Below are positions 34,513-43,592 of a stretch of 64,000 nucleotides of DNA, piece by piece. The notes below the pieces were generated by a model. That model saw only the letters and a list, made by a program, of their open reading frames with translations, was not told where the DNA came from and ran no database searches. Location: assembly GCA_958296195.1 (NCBI GenBank), contig OY282455.1:3720001-3784000 (forward strand), given 5' to 3'. Within the stretch, counting starts at the first letter, position 1. The number at the start of each line of letters is the position of its first letter. The position numbers and the translations under genes were made by a program. Origin of the DNA: an uncultured Pseudomonadales bacterium. Lineage in GTDB: Bacteria > Pseudomonadota > Gammaproteobacteria > Pseudomonadales > Azotimanducaceae.

Positions 34513-36054
34513 TCAGGCCTGTTTGCGGCCCGCGGAGCGTTCCTTCGCCGCCTCCGCCTTGGGGGTTTTGCGGGGTTCGGAGTTATCCGGCTCGGCGGTG
34601 GGGGCCATGGGGCCTGTCCAGTCCTTCGGCGGCGGGCCGACGTCGATGGGCGGTCCCAAGGGCACGGCGTCCATCAAGGCGGTCAGTTGCGCCAGCTTTT
34701 CCGGACGGCTGGCGGCCAAATCCTCGGTCTCACGGGGGTCTTCCATCAGGTTGTAGAGCTCCTGCTTGACCACTTCGCCGATCTGCTCGGCCGGCGCCGC
34801 CATCAAGTTGAAGTTCTGCGCCCGCACCAGTTTCCAGCCGTCTTGAATCAGGGCGGTGCGCAGGGTGCGCAGGGCGAGGCCCAAAACGATGGGATTGCGC
34901 CGTTTAATGGCTGCGTTGCTTTCGATGCTCGGCCAGACGTTTTGCCCCACCTTGCGTCGGTCCGCGTTGGGCGGCAAACCAGCTAGGGCACGGAATGTGG
35001 GATGCAGGTCATGCACGCTGATGAACTGCTCGCGCAGCTCTCCGGGCGGCAGGCGGCCGGGCCACCAGGCAATGCCCGGAACCCGAATGCCGCCTTCGTA
35101 GGCAGTTGCCTTGCCGCCCTTGAGCGGCGCGTTGTTGGCGCCGAACTTCGCAGCGCCGCCGTTGTCGCTCATGAACAACACCAAGGTGTTGTCGGCATCG
35201 GGCCGCTGCTTGATGGCTTGAATCACTGAGCTCAAGTTTGCATCCAAAATCGCCACCATGGCCGCATAGCGGCGACGGTGGTCGTCCTCAATATGGGAAT
35301 AGGCCGCCAAGGCGCCGTCCGGCGCTTGCAGGGGCGTGTGTGGCAAGCTGTAGGAAAGGTCCAGAAAGAACGGCTTGCCGGCCGGGTGATTCTCGAGCAA
35401 GCGGATGGCCTCTGCGGTCAGCAGGTCGGCGACGTAGCCGGCCTCATCCACCGAACTGCCGTTGCGCTGCCAATCCAGCCGAGAATGCAGGCTGTGGGTG
35501 TAATGATTGATCTCGCCGCCGAGAAAGCCGTAGAAATGAGCGAAGCCCCGGGCGTTCGGCGACTGTTCCGCAAAGAACTCGCCCAAATGCCATTTGCCCA
35601 CCTTCCAAGTGGCGTAGCCGGCCTCCCGCAGATCGTCCGCAAGAGTGGCGATGCCCAAGGGCAGGCCGGCGCTGGACCAAGGTGGCGTGGGCTCGATGAG
35701 GCCTAGGGTGAGCATGCGCTCCCCGGAGAGAATGGCCCCTCGCGTCTGGGTGCAGGCGGGATAGGCGTACAGCCGATTCAAGCGCACACCCCCCTTGGCC
35801 AGCCGGTCGATGGTTGGGGTGCGAATCTCGCTGCCGTGGTAGCCCAGATCGTTCCAGCCCAGATCGTCCGCCAGGACCAGGACCAAGTTCGGCGGATGCA
35901 CTTGTGGGGCGGATGGCCAAGTCGTCCCTGGAACGCTCGTCAGCAGCAGGGCGCAGACAAGGGCCAAGCCCTGCAAGGCGCTCAGGCGAACGCTCAACGC
36001 GTTGGTGGGGGCGGAGAGACTGGCACTTACATTTGGATAGTGACCCATTTCCAC
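34513..36054 (-). CDS. Sulfatase with atypical CTQTR active-site motif
   Basis: A sulfatase-fold protein of roughly 490-513 residues (start uncertain). After a hydrophobic leader (LQGLALVCALLLTSVPGTTW) come NLVLVLADDLGWNDLGYHGS, YPACTQTRGAILSGERMLT, GKWHLGEFFAEQSPNARGFA, SYSLPHTPLQAPDGALAAYS and VLFMSDNGGAAKFGANNAP. Overall it resembles N-acetylgalactosamine-4-sulfatase/arylsulfatase B-like enzymes. The proline of the C-x-P-x-R signature is glutamine here. The first codons of the open frame overlap the end of the aldehyde dehydrogenase gene, so the true start is probably a TTG near 35997. The basic, proline-rich C-terminal tail is copied at 30873-30934. Confidence 0.85.
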   Translation of the reverse strand: MEMGHYPNVSASLSAPTNALSVRLSALQGLALVCALLLTSVPGTTWPSAPQVHPPNLVLVLADDLGWNDLGYHGSEIRTPTIDRLAKGGVRLNRLYAYPACTQTRGAILSGERMLTLGLIEPTPPWSSAGLPLGIATLADDLREAGYATWKVGKWHLGEFFAEQSPNARGFAHFYGFLGGEINHYTHSLHSRLDWQRNGSSVDEAGYVADLLTAEAIRLLENHPAGKPFFLDLSYSLPHTPLQAPDGALAAYSHIEDDHRRRYAAMVAILDANLSSVIQAIKQRPDADNTLVLFMSDNGGAAKFGANNAPLKGGKATAYEGGIRVPGIAWWPGRLPPGELREQFISVHDLHPTFRALAGLPPNADRRKVGQNVWPSIESNAAIKRRNPIVLGLALRTLRTALIQDGWKLVRAQNFNLMAAPAEQIGEVVKQELYNLMEDPRETEDLAASRPEKLAQLTALMDAVPLGPPIDVGPPPKDWTGPMAPTAEPDNSEPRKTPKAEAAKERSAGRKQA

Positions 36055-37475
36055 TCGGTCATCGCCTCTATATCTTCTTCAGTGCCCTCCCGGCCAAAAC
36101 CGCTCTCTTTTGTACCGCCGAATGGCACATGCGGCTCGTCGTGGAGCGATGACCCGTTCACATGCACCATCCCAGACTCGACCTCCATCACGAAGCGCAT
36201 CGCATCCGAGATGTTTTGCGTGAAGATCGCTGCGCTCAGGCCAAAGGCTGAATCATTCGCCGCCGCAATTGCCTCGTCAAGGCCCGTTATCGGATAGACG
36301 GACACCACTGGCCCGAACGTCTCCTCGGCGTACACCGTCATCTCAGGCGTAACGTCGGTTAGGACGGTGGGCTCGCAACGATTGCCAACCCATTTGCCGC
36401 CGGTGACGACGGTCGCGCCCTTCCCGCGCGCATCTTCGATGTGCCGGCGCACACGCTCGCGTTGGCGCTCGCTGATGATCGGACCAATCATCGTGTTTGG
36501 ATCGCGCAAGTCGCCCATGCCCAAACTGCTTGCCGCTTTCGCAAAACCTTTGACAAACGATGCAAACACCTCTTCTTGGACGTAGATGCGACTCGCGCCC
36601 ATGCATACCTGGCCTTGGTACATGAAGATACTCTGCACCGCCCCGGCCACTGCTTTCTGCAGACAAGAATCCGCCAGCACGACCAACGGACTTTTGCCGC
36701 CCAGTTCCAAGGTCATCCGCTTACCGTGCTTTCCGCAGAGCTCGCGTATATGTTGACCGACGCGGCAGGATCCCGTGAATGTCACCATCCTCACCTGGGG
36801 GTGCGTCGTGAGTGTGTCACCAATCTCATAACCGCTTCCAGAGACGACGTTGAACACGCCCTCGGGTAATCCGGCCTCGGCATACAACTGCGCCAGTCGA
36901 TTCGACAGAATCGGTGCTTCCTCGGATGGCAGCATCACAACGGTGTTGCCCAAGGCGATGGGATTACAGCTGAGCCGAACCCCCTTTATCAGGGGCACAT
37001 TGAATGGCGTGATGGCGGCGATCACTCCAATCGGTGATCGAATGCTCATGCTGAACTTGCCCGGTACATCCGAGGGGATGGTCTTTCCAGTAACGTGCCG
37101 CGTCATGCCAGCCGCAGCGCGTAGAAAGGCTAGGCCCTTCTCCACTTCGAATGCTGCTTTCCTGATGGGCGAGCCGATCTCATCCACGAGAATGTCAACA
37201 AACTCGTTGCGGTCACGTTCCAGGAGCTCCGCTGCCTTACAGAGTATTCGCTCCCGCTCTTTGGGCACCGATGCACGAAATGACGCGAACGCCTCATGCG
37301 CGGTTTCGACCGCCCTGTTTACATCCTCGACTGAACCGGCGGCAGCTTCGCTCAATACTTTGTCGTCCAATGGATTGCGTGTTGGAAAATACTTGCCACC
37401 TTGCGGCGGCGTGTTCTTTCCATCGATCCAATGATCGACGGATTCGTAGCTTCGTGCTGCCAACGACGTACTCAT
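36027..37475 (-). CDS. Aromatic-type aldehyde dehydrogenase
   Basis: A 482-residue NAD(P)+-dependent aldehyde dehydrogenase. Motifs are GVIAAITPFNVPLIKGVRLS, VTFTGSCRVGQHIREL, MTLELGGKSPLVVLA (catalytic Glu) and MYQGQVCMGASRIYVQ (catalytic Cys), ending with FGGTKESGFGREG. The overall pattern is that of benzaldehyde/vanillin dehydrogenase-like enzymes. A 4-hydroxybenzaldehyde-oxidising role would link pchFC to pobA, but its own operon (SDR, GSTs, MFS, TonB) suggests an independent pathway. ATG at 37475 with AGAGGT upstream; 23 bases after the SDR gene. Last gene of the long lower-G+C operon; the sulfatase frame begins over its last codons. Confidence 0.87.
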   Translation of the reverse strand: MSTSLAARSYESVDHWIDGKNTPPQGGKYFPTRNPLDDKVLSEAAAGSVEDVNRAVETAHEAFASFRASVPKERERILCKAAELLERDRNEFVDILVDEIGSPIRKAAFEVEKGLAFLRAAAGMTRHVTGKTIPSDVPGKFSMSIRSPIGVIAAITPFNVPLIKGVRLSCNPIALGNTVVMLPSEEAPILSNRLAQLYAEAGLPEGVFNVVSGSGYEIGDTLTTHPQVRMVTFTGSCRVGQHIRELCGKHGKRMTLELGGKSPLVVLADSCLQKAVAGAVQSIFMYQGQVCMGASRIYVQEEVFASFVKGFAKAASSLGMGDLRDPNTMIGPIISERQRERVRRHIEDARGKGATVVTGGKWVGNRCEPTVLTDVTPEMTVYAEETFGPVVSVYPITGLDEAIAAANDSAFGLSAAIFTQNISDAMRFVMEVESGMVHVNGSSLHDEPHVPFGGTKESGFGREGTEEDIEAMTEWKWVTIQM

Positions 37476-37498
37476 GGTTCGTACCTCTGCGGTAACCG

Positions 37499-38254
37499 CT
37501 ATTGATTCAAGGCGCCACCATCCACATTGATGCTTTGCCCGGTGATGAAGTCGCTGTCCTCGCTGGCCAAGAATAACATCGTGCCCAGCACGTCCTCAGG
37601 TAGCATCTCCCGCTGGATCGCCCGCACTGCTAACGTCGGTGCGCGCAAGGCACTAAGCTGCGCGTGTTCTTTGACGCCTTCGCTTTCGGTCAATCCAATT
37701 ACGATCGTATTGACGTGGATGTTATCGGCGGCAAGCTCGCGGCTAATGGCTCTTGTCTGCGCAATCACGGCACCCTTTGAGGACACATAGTGAAGAAACA
37801 TCGGCGCACCGCGAAGCACCGTGCCTGAAGAGATGTTGATGATCTTGCCGCGGCCGTTCTTCCTCATGCTGGGGACAACGGCTTTCGCCGCCTGGAATGG
37901 CCCGCGTACGTTCACACGCATCACTAAGTCCCACTCATCGTTCGAAATTTGCGAAAAAGGCTTTAGTTTCAGCGCCGCGAACACCGCCGCGTTGTTGACG
38001 AGAATCTCGATCGGACCGAATGTCGATTCCGTCTCCTCGACCATTGCCGACAGGGATTCATCTGAGGTTACATCGGTCTTCAACCCGATCGCCTTCCCGC
38101 CGGCCGATATGATTGCGGTGACCGCCTCATCAGGGTCTTGAACATCTGTTACGACGACCTGCGCACCATGTATTGCCAGCGACTCCGCGTATGCACGGCC
38201 AATCCCCTGGGCCGCCCCGGTTACAACCGCCACTTTTCCGCTCATTCGTCCCAT
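37499..38254 (-). CDS. Short-chain dehydrogenase/reductase
   Basis: A 251-residue classical [23 protein letters not shown] (cofactor), ILVNNAAVFAALKL, IINISSGTVLRGAPMFLHYV (catalytic Ser and Tyr) followed by SSKGAVIAQTRAIS (Lys), and SDFITGQSINVDGGALNQ at the C-terminus. The closest pattern I recall is that of 1-phenylethanol dehydrogenase-like enzymes, so it may oxidise a benzylic or secondary alcohol. The start has GAGGT six bases upstream. It is between a GST (10 bases upstream) and the aldehyde dehydrogenase. Substrate unknown. Confidence 0.85.
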   Translation of the reverse strand: MGRMSGKVAVVTGAAQGIGRAYAESLAIHGAQVVVTDVQDPDEAVTAIISAGGKAIGLKTDVTSDESLSAMVEETESTFGPIEILVNNAAVFAALKLKPFSQISNDEWDLVMRVNVRGPFQAAKAVVPSMRKNGRGKIINISSGTVLRGAPMFLHYVSSKGAVIAQTRAISRELAADNIHVNTIVIGLTESEGVKEHAQLSALRAPTLAVRAIQREMLPEDVLGTMLFLASEDSDFITGQSINVDGGALNQ

Positions 38255-38263
38255 CTGAACACC

Positions 38264-39082
38264 TCAATTCATTCCAATGATTTGCTTGACGTCTGGCCAA
38301 CTCTGCGCACCGAACGTCCTCAGATCGTTCGTCAACTCTTCGGGGCACCAGTGCAGAAATGTCGGCGCGAAGGAACCCATCGCCTTAACGCGATTGAACC
38401 AAGCCTCGACATGCGGCAAACGGCCAGCCGTCCACATGCCTGACATACTCAGCATGTCCAGTCGATTGACGTAGGGTGTCAGGGCAATATCCGCCAAAGA
38501 GAACGTATCACCGGCAAGCCAGTCGTGCTGCTTGAGCGCTTCTTCCATCTTGAAGAGATAGCCGTCGTACAGACTAATCCCACCTTCGATTCCTGGCGCG
38601 TCGAAACCGCGACGTACAATCTCCTTTTTTCGCTCCTTCCACGTTGACGTGACGGACTGGTCCGGCGTGCTGCCTAGAAATTCGCGAAGCTTTTCCTCAC
38701 CCAATCGCATAACAATGTGGCGGTGACAGCAGACGAAGGTGAGCTCCCCACAGGCCGGATGAAGTTGTTCGTCCACCGCCTTTTCCCAAATCCGCATACG
38801 TGCGCGGGACAGCGGGTCGCCGGATACGAGCGAGGGTCCATTGAAGGCATCGTTGACGTACTCACAAATGACTGTGGATTCATTGATGATGTGGTCATCA
38901 TGCACAAGAGCCGGCACGACTGCCTTCGGATTAATCTTGAGATATTCCGGATCGAACTGCTCGCCTTTGAGAATATCTACATAGTGCATCTTGTCCGGTA
39001 CTACGCCCTTTTCGGCGAGTGCGAATCGCACTTTCGCCGCGCAGACAGACGAGCCATGGTGGTAGAGCTCTAACATTGCCAT
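38264..39082 (-). CDS. Glutathione S-transferase family protein (etherase-like)
   Basis: A protein of about 272 residues. The thioredoxin-like N-terminal domain reads LELYHHGSSVCAAKVRFALA, then INPKAVVPALVHDDHIINES and TVICEYVNDAF, with the Glu-Ser pair that binds the glutathione gamma-glutamyl group. A helical C-terminal domain contains HDWLAGDTFSLADIALTPYV. The ESTVICEY stretch and DP-RARMRIWEKAVDEQ resemble LigF-type beta-aryl etherases, but many GSTs share this pattern. ATG 39082 chosen by family N-terminus; a TTG 33 bases upstream is an alternative. Downstream neighbours are an SDR and an aromatic-type aldehyde dehydrogenase. Confidence 0.82.
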   Translation of the reverse strand: MAMLELYHHGSSVCAAKVRFALAEKGVVPDKMHYVDILKGEQFDPEYLKINPKAVVPALVHDDHIINESTVICEYVNDAFNGPSLVSGDPLSRARMRIWEKAVDEQLHPACGELTFVCCHRHIVMRLGEEKLREFLGSTPDQSVTSTWKERKKEIVRRGFDAPGIEGGISLYDGYLFKMEEALKQHDWLAGDTFSLADIALTPYVNRLDMLSMSGMWTAGRLPHVEAWFNRVKAMGSFAPTFLHWCPEELTNDLRTFGAQSWPDVKQIIGMN

Positions 39083-39118
39083 GCATCCGTAATCATGGAA
39101 CACCCGCCGAGCCAATGC

Positions 39119-40357
39119 TCACGCCAAGGTCCTAGAGTGAGTTGCGCCGCCGGCAGGGTATTTCCCCAGCGCAAGAAACAGCGCAATCGAAATCAAGCAT
39201 AGAGCTACCGAGATCGTTAGTATCGTGGTGTACCCTTGGAACGCTTGTGCAACTGCGCCAAAGAGGGGCGGCGCAACTCCGGCACCAACCGTGAAAAAAG
39301 CGATAATTGCGCCGAAGATCGCTGGGTAGTTGGCTGGGCCAAAGTACCTGCCAGTCAGGTATGCGAGTAGATCCAGCTCGGCACCCGCTGCGAGGCCGAT
39401 GAGAATGGCGATGAACACGCCCCAGCGAAACGTCATATCAACTCCCAGGAGGATCGATAGCCCGATCGTTAGAAGCACAAAGACGCAGGCAGCAACGCCT
39501 GGTGCCCAGAAGCGATCGACCAGAGCGCCGACGAGCAAGCGACCGACGATAATCGTCAGCCCCATGACAGCAGCAATCGTCGCAATTGAACCGCGCTCGA
39601 AGCCCTTTTCACTCATGATACGCTCAAAATTGGAAAGCAAGCCCGCAACGACAATCGCCGTCACGAAGAGTACGACGCCGAGTATCCAGAAACGAGCAGT
39701 GCGCATTGCTTGGCCGCGCGTCATGCCCCAAGCCGAGGGTTCTGGAACTGCTCTCTTCCCACCACCTTCGGCCACAATTCTGGCCCTCTCTCTGAACATC
39801 GAGATCACGATCGGCAGAGAAACCAGCAGCGCCCCAACTCCAATCCCGCGGTACGCAGCCCGCCATCCGTAATTGGATATAAGGAACTCGACAACTGGCG
39901 GGAGCAGAAATGCTCCAAGCCCGGTTCCCGCCATCGTGATTCCAATCGCCTTACCTCGGTGTTTCAAAAACCAACTGTTGAGCACACTCGTCCAAACAAT
40001 TGGCAATGACCCGGCACCAAGTATTGCCAGTAACGCAAAACTTAAATACCACAACAGTAGCGAACCGTTATTGAATGAAATGATCACATAGGTAGCCGAG
40101 TGGCCGACAAGGCCAACGACACCTACAATGCGAAGGCCGGCTCTGGCGGCAATGGAGCCGATCAATGGCCCCGTCACAAGAGCCAAGCACATCACGACGG
40201 TATAGCTCAAGAAAAACTGCGACGCGGTCCAACCGAATTCGGTGGTAACGGGGCCGACAAAAAACCCCTGCGAATAGTTCGTGAGGGTAAAAATGCCGCA
40301 CATCGTTCCAATTGTGGCCGCTAGTAGCGCCTTCCAGCCGTCTCTGAACTCGTTCAC
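39119..40357 (-). CDS. MFS transporter
   Basis: A major facilitator of about 412 residues and 12 helices, of the monocarboxylate/oxalate-formate antiporter-like group: GWKALLAATIGTMCGIFTLT, NYSQGFFVGPVTTEFGWTAS, ALVTGPLIGSIAARAGLRIV (loop 2-3 motif), WFLKHRGKAIGITMAGTGLG and VGRLLVGALVDRFWAPG. Such carriers move organic acids. The GTG at 40357, behind AGGGGA and 11 bases after the GST stop, is preferred; an ATG 42 bases upstream would overlap that gene. A G+C-rich relative of its N-terminus survives as a fragment at 59060-59182. Confidence 0.85.
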   Translation of the reverse strand: MNEFRDGWKALLAATIGTMCGIFTLTNYSQGFFVGPVTTEFGWTASQFFLSYTVVMCLALVTGPLIGSIAARAGLRIVGVVGLVGHSATYVIISFNNGSLLLWYLSFALLAILGAGSLPIVWTSVLNSWFLKHRGKAIGITMAGTGLGAFLLPPVVEFLISNYGWRAAYRGIGVGALLVSLPIVISMFRERARIVAEGGGKRAVPEPSAWGMTRGQAMRTARFWILGVVLFVTAIVVAGLLSNFERIMSEKGFERGSIATIAAVMGLTIIVGRLLVGALVDRFWAPGVAACVFVLLTIGLSILLGVDMTFRWGVFIAILIGLAAGAELDLLAYLTGRYFGPANYPAIFGAIIAFFTVGAGVAPPLFGAVAQAFQGYTTILTISVALCLISIALFLALGKYPAGGATHSRTLA

Positions 40358-40368
40358 GCGGTCATCCC

Positions 40369-41142
40369 CTAAGCCTGACTGAGCTCTCTTGGCCACCATT
40401 TCGCTATTCCACTCTGGTAGCTATTTCGCACACCTAATCGTTTGGTCCAACTCGCAACGTTTCTAAGAGCTTCAAATTCGTATCCCGCCAGTCTCTCTAA
40501 CGTAAACTGCAACGGAACCCAGGCGATGTCCGCCAATGAAAACCTGTTTCCCGCAAGCCAGTCGCGCTTTTCCAGGATAGCATCCATTTCAGAGAAACAA
40601 GCATTCAGCACTGTTTTGGCCTTACTGATTTCTTCGTCAGAAAAGCCCTCATTTGTGCTTTTGCGATGAAATTCCAGGAGATCTGGGTTCCTTTGCAGCG
40701 ACCTATACTTCTCGTCCTCTGTGTCCGAGTGCGCCATTCGCTTGCCGACACGCTTGAAGTAGATATATGGCTTTACGGCCTGCAAATGGATCGCCGTTGC
40801 GCGGCGCAGCCAGTGATACATTTCGTCCCAGTCCGTCTCGTCCGCCGGTTTAAGCGGCGGGTCGGGGAATTCGTCGTCGAGGTAATCGATGATGTCGTCC
40901 GATTCGATGATGACTTTGCCGTCATGCACTAGCGTCGGCACCAACCCGTTTGGGTTGATACCGAAATACTCCGGTGTGATGTGTTCCTTACGGAGAATAT
41001 TCAGATGATGACTCGTCCACGAAAGCTGCTTTTCTTCAAGCGTCATCCGAACACGCATCGAACAATTGGATACATGGGCGTGATAGAGATGCAATCCCTT
41101 GAACTCGAGTACTGACTCGTTTGTAGGAGTGACAATGCCCAT
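40369..41142 (-). CDS. Glutathione S-transferase family protein
   Basis: A 257-residue GST. The N-terminal thioredoxin-like domain has LHLYHAHVSNCSMRVRMTLE and INPNGLVPTLVHDGKVIIES then DDIIDYLDDEFPDPPL. The C-terminal helical domain has RDWLAGNRFSLADIAWVPLQ. The residues around SNCSMR suggest a cysteine- or serine-type active site, as in omega/beta-like or lignin-related GSTs. It lies 38 bases after a TonB receptor gene and just before the MFS carrier. Two different GSTs in one operon suggest a two-step thiol-dependent reaction, such as ether or halide displacement followed by glutathione removal; this is inference. Confidence 0.83.
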   Translation of the reverse strand: MGIVTPTNESVLEFKGLHLYHAHVSNCSMRVRMTLEEKQLSWTSHHLNILRKEHITPEYFGINPNGLVPTLVHDGKVIIESDDIIDYLDDEFPDPPLKPADETDWDEMYHWLRRATAIHLQAVKPYIYFKRVGKRMAHSDTEDEKYRSLQRNPDLLEFHRKSTNEGFSDEEISKAKTVLNACFSEMDAILEKRDWLAGNRFSLADIAWVPLQFTLERLAGYEFEALRNVASWTKRLGVRNSYQSGIAKWWPRELSQA

Positions 41143-41180
41143 TATCGACTTGTATGCTCTACGGTTGCTCGTTAAGTGCG

Positions 41181-43496
41181 TTACTCGAACCTAGCCGAAA
41201 TCTTCAATACTATTTCCCGTGGCGGGTTCATCGAGGCCAGCACATTGGGGCCGGATGGAATGCACCATGCGCAATAACCTTCCTCAGAAAGATTACGTCC
41301 AATCAGAGTTACCGTAACTCGATCGTTCGGCGAAATGAGCCGCAAGGCCGCGTTGCTAATAGAGTACGAATCGGTCAAAACGTTATCCTGATAGGAGATG
41401 TCGGTGTAGTGCTCGTCGGAATAAGTGTAGTCGAAGCGACCGCCAAAGTCCCAGCCGCCGAACGCATCCTCCACCAGGAAATCGGCGAATATGGTGCCCT
41501 TAAGGTCCGGCGCGAATATCAGCGGCAGTCCGGCAAGATCGCAAGTGCCGGTGACTGGATCCGGCGTCACAGGCGTGTCGTCGAAACATTCGGCCCCGGG
41601 AAACGAGCCGTAGCTTGCATCCGTGAAGGCGGCATTCGCACCCAATGTCCAGACGTCATTGACGGCCCAAGTCACATCCATCTCCACGCCTTTACTGGTT
41701 GAGTCTGCGGCGTTCGAAACAGAGAACGCGGGTACCGTGCCGGGTATCTGGGTTGCCAGCTGCAGGCCCTCGACATCCATGCTGAACGCCGCTATATTCA
41801 GCGCCAGCGCACCATTCAGCCACGTGGTTTTTGCGCCAAGCTCAATGGAGTCAACATTTTCCTCATCGTATTCGTAATCCGCAAGCGGATTTTCAATCCG
41901 GTCGCTGAAGCCGCCGGTCTTGTGGCCTTGCAAAAATGCGGCGTAGAGCATCGCGTTTTCATTCACATGCCATTGCAGCGTTGCCGAGCCTGTAAATTTG
42001 CTCTCTGAACGACTGTCGGTTACGGCAAGCGGCGGACCCCCAGGGCCGCCGGGAATGTTGAGCCGATTGTCGGTTCCGTACTCCGCGAAGTAGCGTTCGA
42101 ATTCAAAATCCTTATCCTCACTTGCGTACCGGCCACCCAATATCAGAGTCAGATCGTCCGTGAAGTACCATCGGACCTGCCCAAATGCGGCAATGGTCTT
42201 TGTCTCGATCGTCCAGGGTTCGTAGCGGTCCAGAAACCCTCCGGTCGGATCAAGGAATATTGTTACCAGGTTGATACTTGAGTTTTGAAAGCGGCTGACT
42301 TCACTGTTCTCGAAGTAAGCACCGACAATGTAATCGAATGCGTCTGCTTTGATCGACGTGTAGCGCAACTCCTGGGAGAGGTTCTCGTATTCCTCATTTC
42401 TCCGGGCGCGGAATCCGCCGGCAAGCCCCATGTCGAGCCCCACGAAGTCGTGCTTATAATCGTAGTCCTGATATGCGCTGACCGAAGTGAGAGTCCCGCC
42501 AGAGAAATCATGCTCGACCGTCAGGGTGACGTTCGAGGATTCCTGGTCACGGCTGGGGCAGAAGGAACCCGTATTAAATGCGGTATCGGCTGTGCCGTCT
42601 CCGTCGGTATCGCGATTAGCGATGATGTCCGTGCAATCGACGTCGATGATCCAATCCAGCTCCGGCGTGAAGTCCGGCGATGGGATCTGGTAAACGAATA
42701 GCGGCGGTCCACCGACATCGGCAATCTCCGCAGCATCGGGTCCTTTCGACTCGAACTCGTTGTACTCGATCTTGAGACCCACGCTTGTCCGGTCACCCGG
42801 CGCCCATGCAAGCTTCAGCCTTGCGCCGGTATCGGTTCTGTTTGGCCCGCCTGGACCTTCCAGTCGATTCTCATAAAAACCGTCAGTGTCCTTGACCCGA
42901 AAGGCAATCCTTGCAGCCAAGCTCTCACTCAGAGGTCCTGAGAGAAAGGCCTGAAGGTCCCTATTCCCACCTGTCGTACTGTAATCGCTTACCGAAACGG
43001 TGATCCCGCTCTCAAAGTTGTCGGTAGGATCAGCCGTGTTCATGATAAGTGCGCCGGCAACCGTGTTCTTTCCAAACAACGTACCCTGCGGCCCGCGTAG
43101 CACTTCCACGTTCTCGAGGTCCATGAATCCGTGCAAGTTGATTGCTGCTCGACCGATGTAAACACCATCGACAAACCGGCCAACGGACTGCTCGATTGAA
43201 TGTGTTGCACCGGACCCGAGGCCGCGCATGTAAAGGTTCGGCAGAATGGACGCGCTGTTAATCTCGAAGTTCGGGACGAATAGCGATAGATCTTCCATGT
43301 CGGAGATACCTAGGGTCTCGACCTGTTCGGCCGATACTACGCTAATCGAGACGGGCACATCCTGAAGCGATTCGGAACGTTTTTGAGCCGTGACGATAAC
43401 TTCTTCAATCTGACCGTATGCGACCGAATGATTCATCATTAAAGCACATAAAACCATCAACGGCGCATGCTTCGCTAAACAATGATTTGGGTTCAT
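41181..43496 (-). CDS. TonB-dependent outer-membrane receptor
   Basis: A 771-residue receptor: a signal peptide (LMVLCALMMNHSVAYGQ), TonB box and plug start (IEEVIVTAQKRSESLQDVPV), plug motifs NLYMRGLGSGATHSIEQSVG and VEVLRGPQGTLFGKNTVAGA, and a beta-barrel ending in the aromatic strand VLKISARFE. It is of the type that in proteobacteria imports large or poorly diffusing organic molecules. A CxxC pair (GYCAWCIPSG) near the end and a DTDGDGT calcium-like loop are unusual details. It follows the alkylsulfatase-like gene by 97 bases and precedes the GST gene, so it probably imports the substrate of this operon. Confidence 0.93.
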   Translation of the reverse strand: MNPNHCLAKHAPLMVLCALMMNHSVAYGQIEEVIVTAQKRSESLQDVPVSISVVSAEQVETLGISDMEDLSLFVPNFEINSASILPNLYMRGLGSGATHSIEQSVGRFVDGVYIGRAAINLHGFMDLENVEVLRGPQGTLFGKNTVAGALIMNTADPTDNFESGITVSVSDYSTTGGNRDLQAFLSGPLSESLAARIAFRVKDTDGFYENRLEGPGGPNRTDTGARLKLAWAPGDRTSVGLKIEYNEFESKGPDAAEIADVGGPPLFVYQIPSPDFTPELDWIIDVDCTDIIANRDTDGDGTADTAFNTGSFCPSRDQESSNVTLTVEHDFSGGTLTSVSAYQDYDYKHDFVGLDMGLAGGFRARRNEEYENLSQELRYTSIKADAFDYIVGAYFENSEVSRFQNSSINLVTIFLDPTGGFLDRYEPWTIETKTIAAFGQVRWYFTDDLTLILGGRYASEDKDFEFERYFAEYGTDNRLNIPGGPGGPPLAVTDSRSESKFTGSATLQWHVNENAMLYAAFLQGHKTGGFSDRIENPLADYEYDEENVDSIELGAKTTWLNGALALNIAAFSMDVEGLQLATQIPGTVPAFSVSNAADSTSKGVEMDVTWAVNDVWTLGANAAFTDASYGSFPGAECFDDTPVTPDPVTGTCDLAGLPLIFAPDLKGTIFADFLVEDAFGGWDFGGRFDYTYSDEHYTDISYQDNVLTDSYSISNAALRLISPNDRVTVTLIGRNLSEEGYCAWCIPSGPNVLASMNPPREIVLKISARFE

Positions 43497-43592
43497 GGAG
43501 TTCTCCTCCCCTTGCTGTAGTGGCTAATTCAATCTTGAAGCTGAAGTCGAAGCTGGATCGGGCGTACGTGGAGTTGGAGCATCGATACCACC

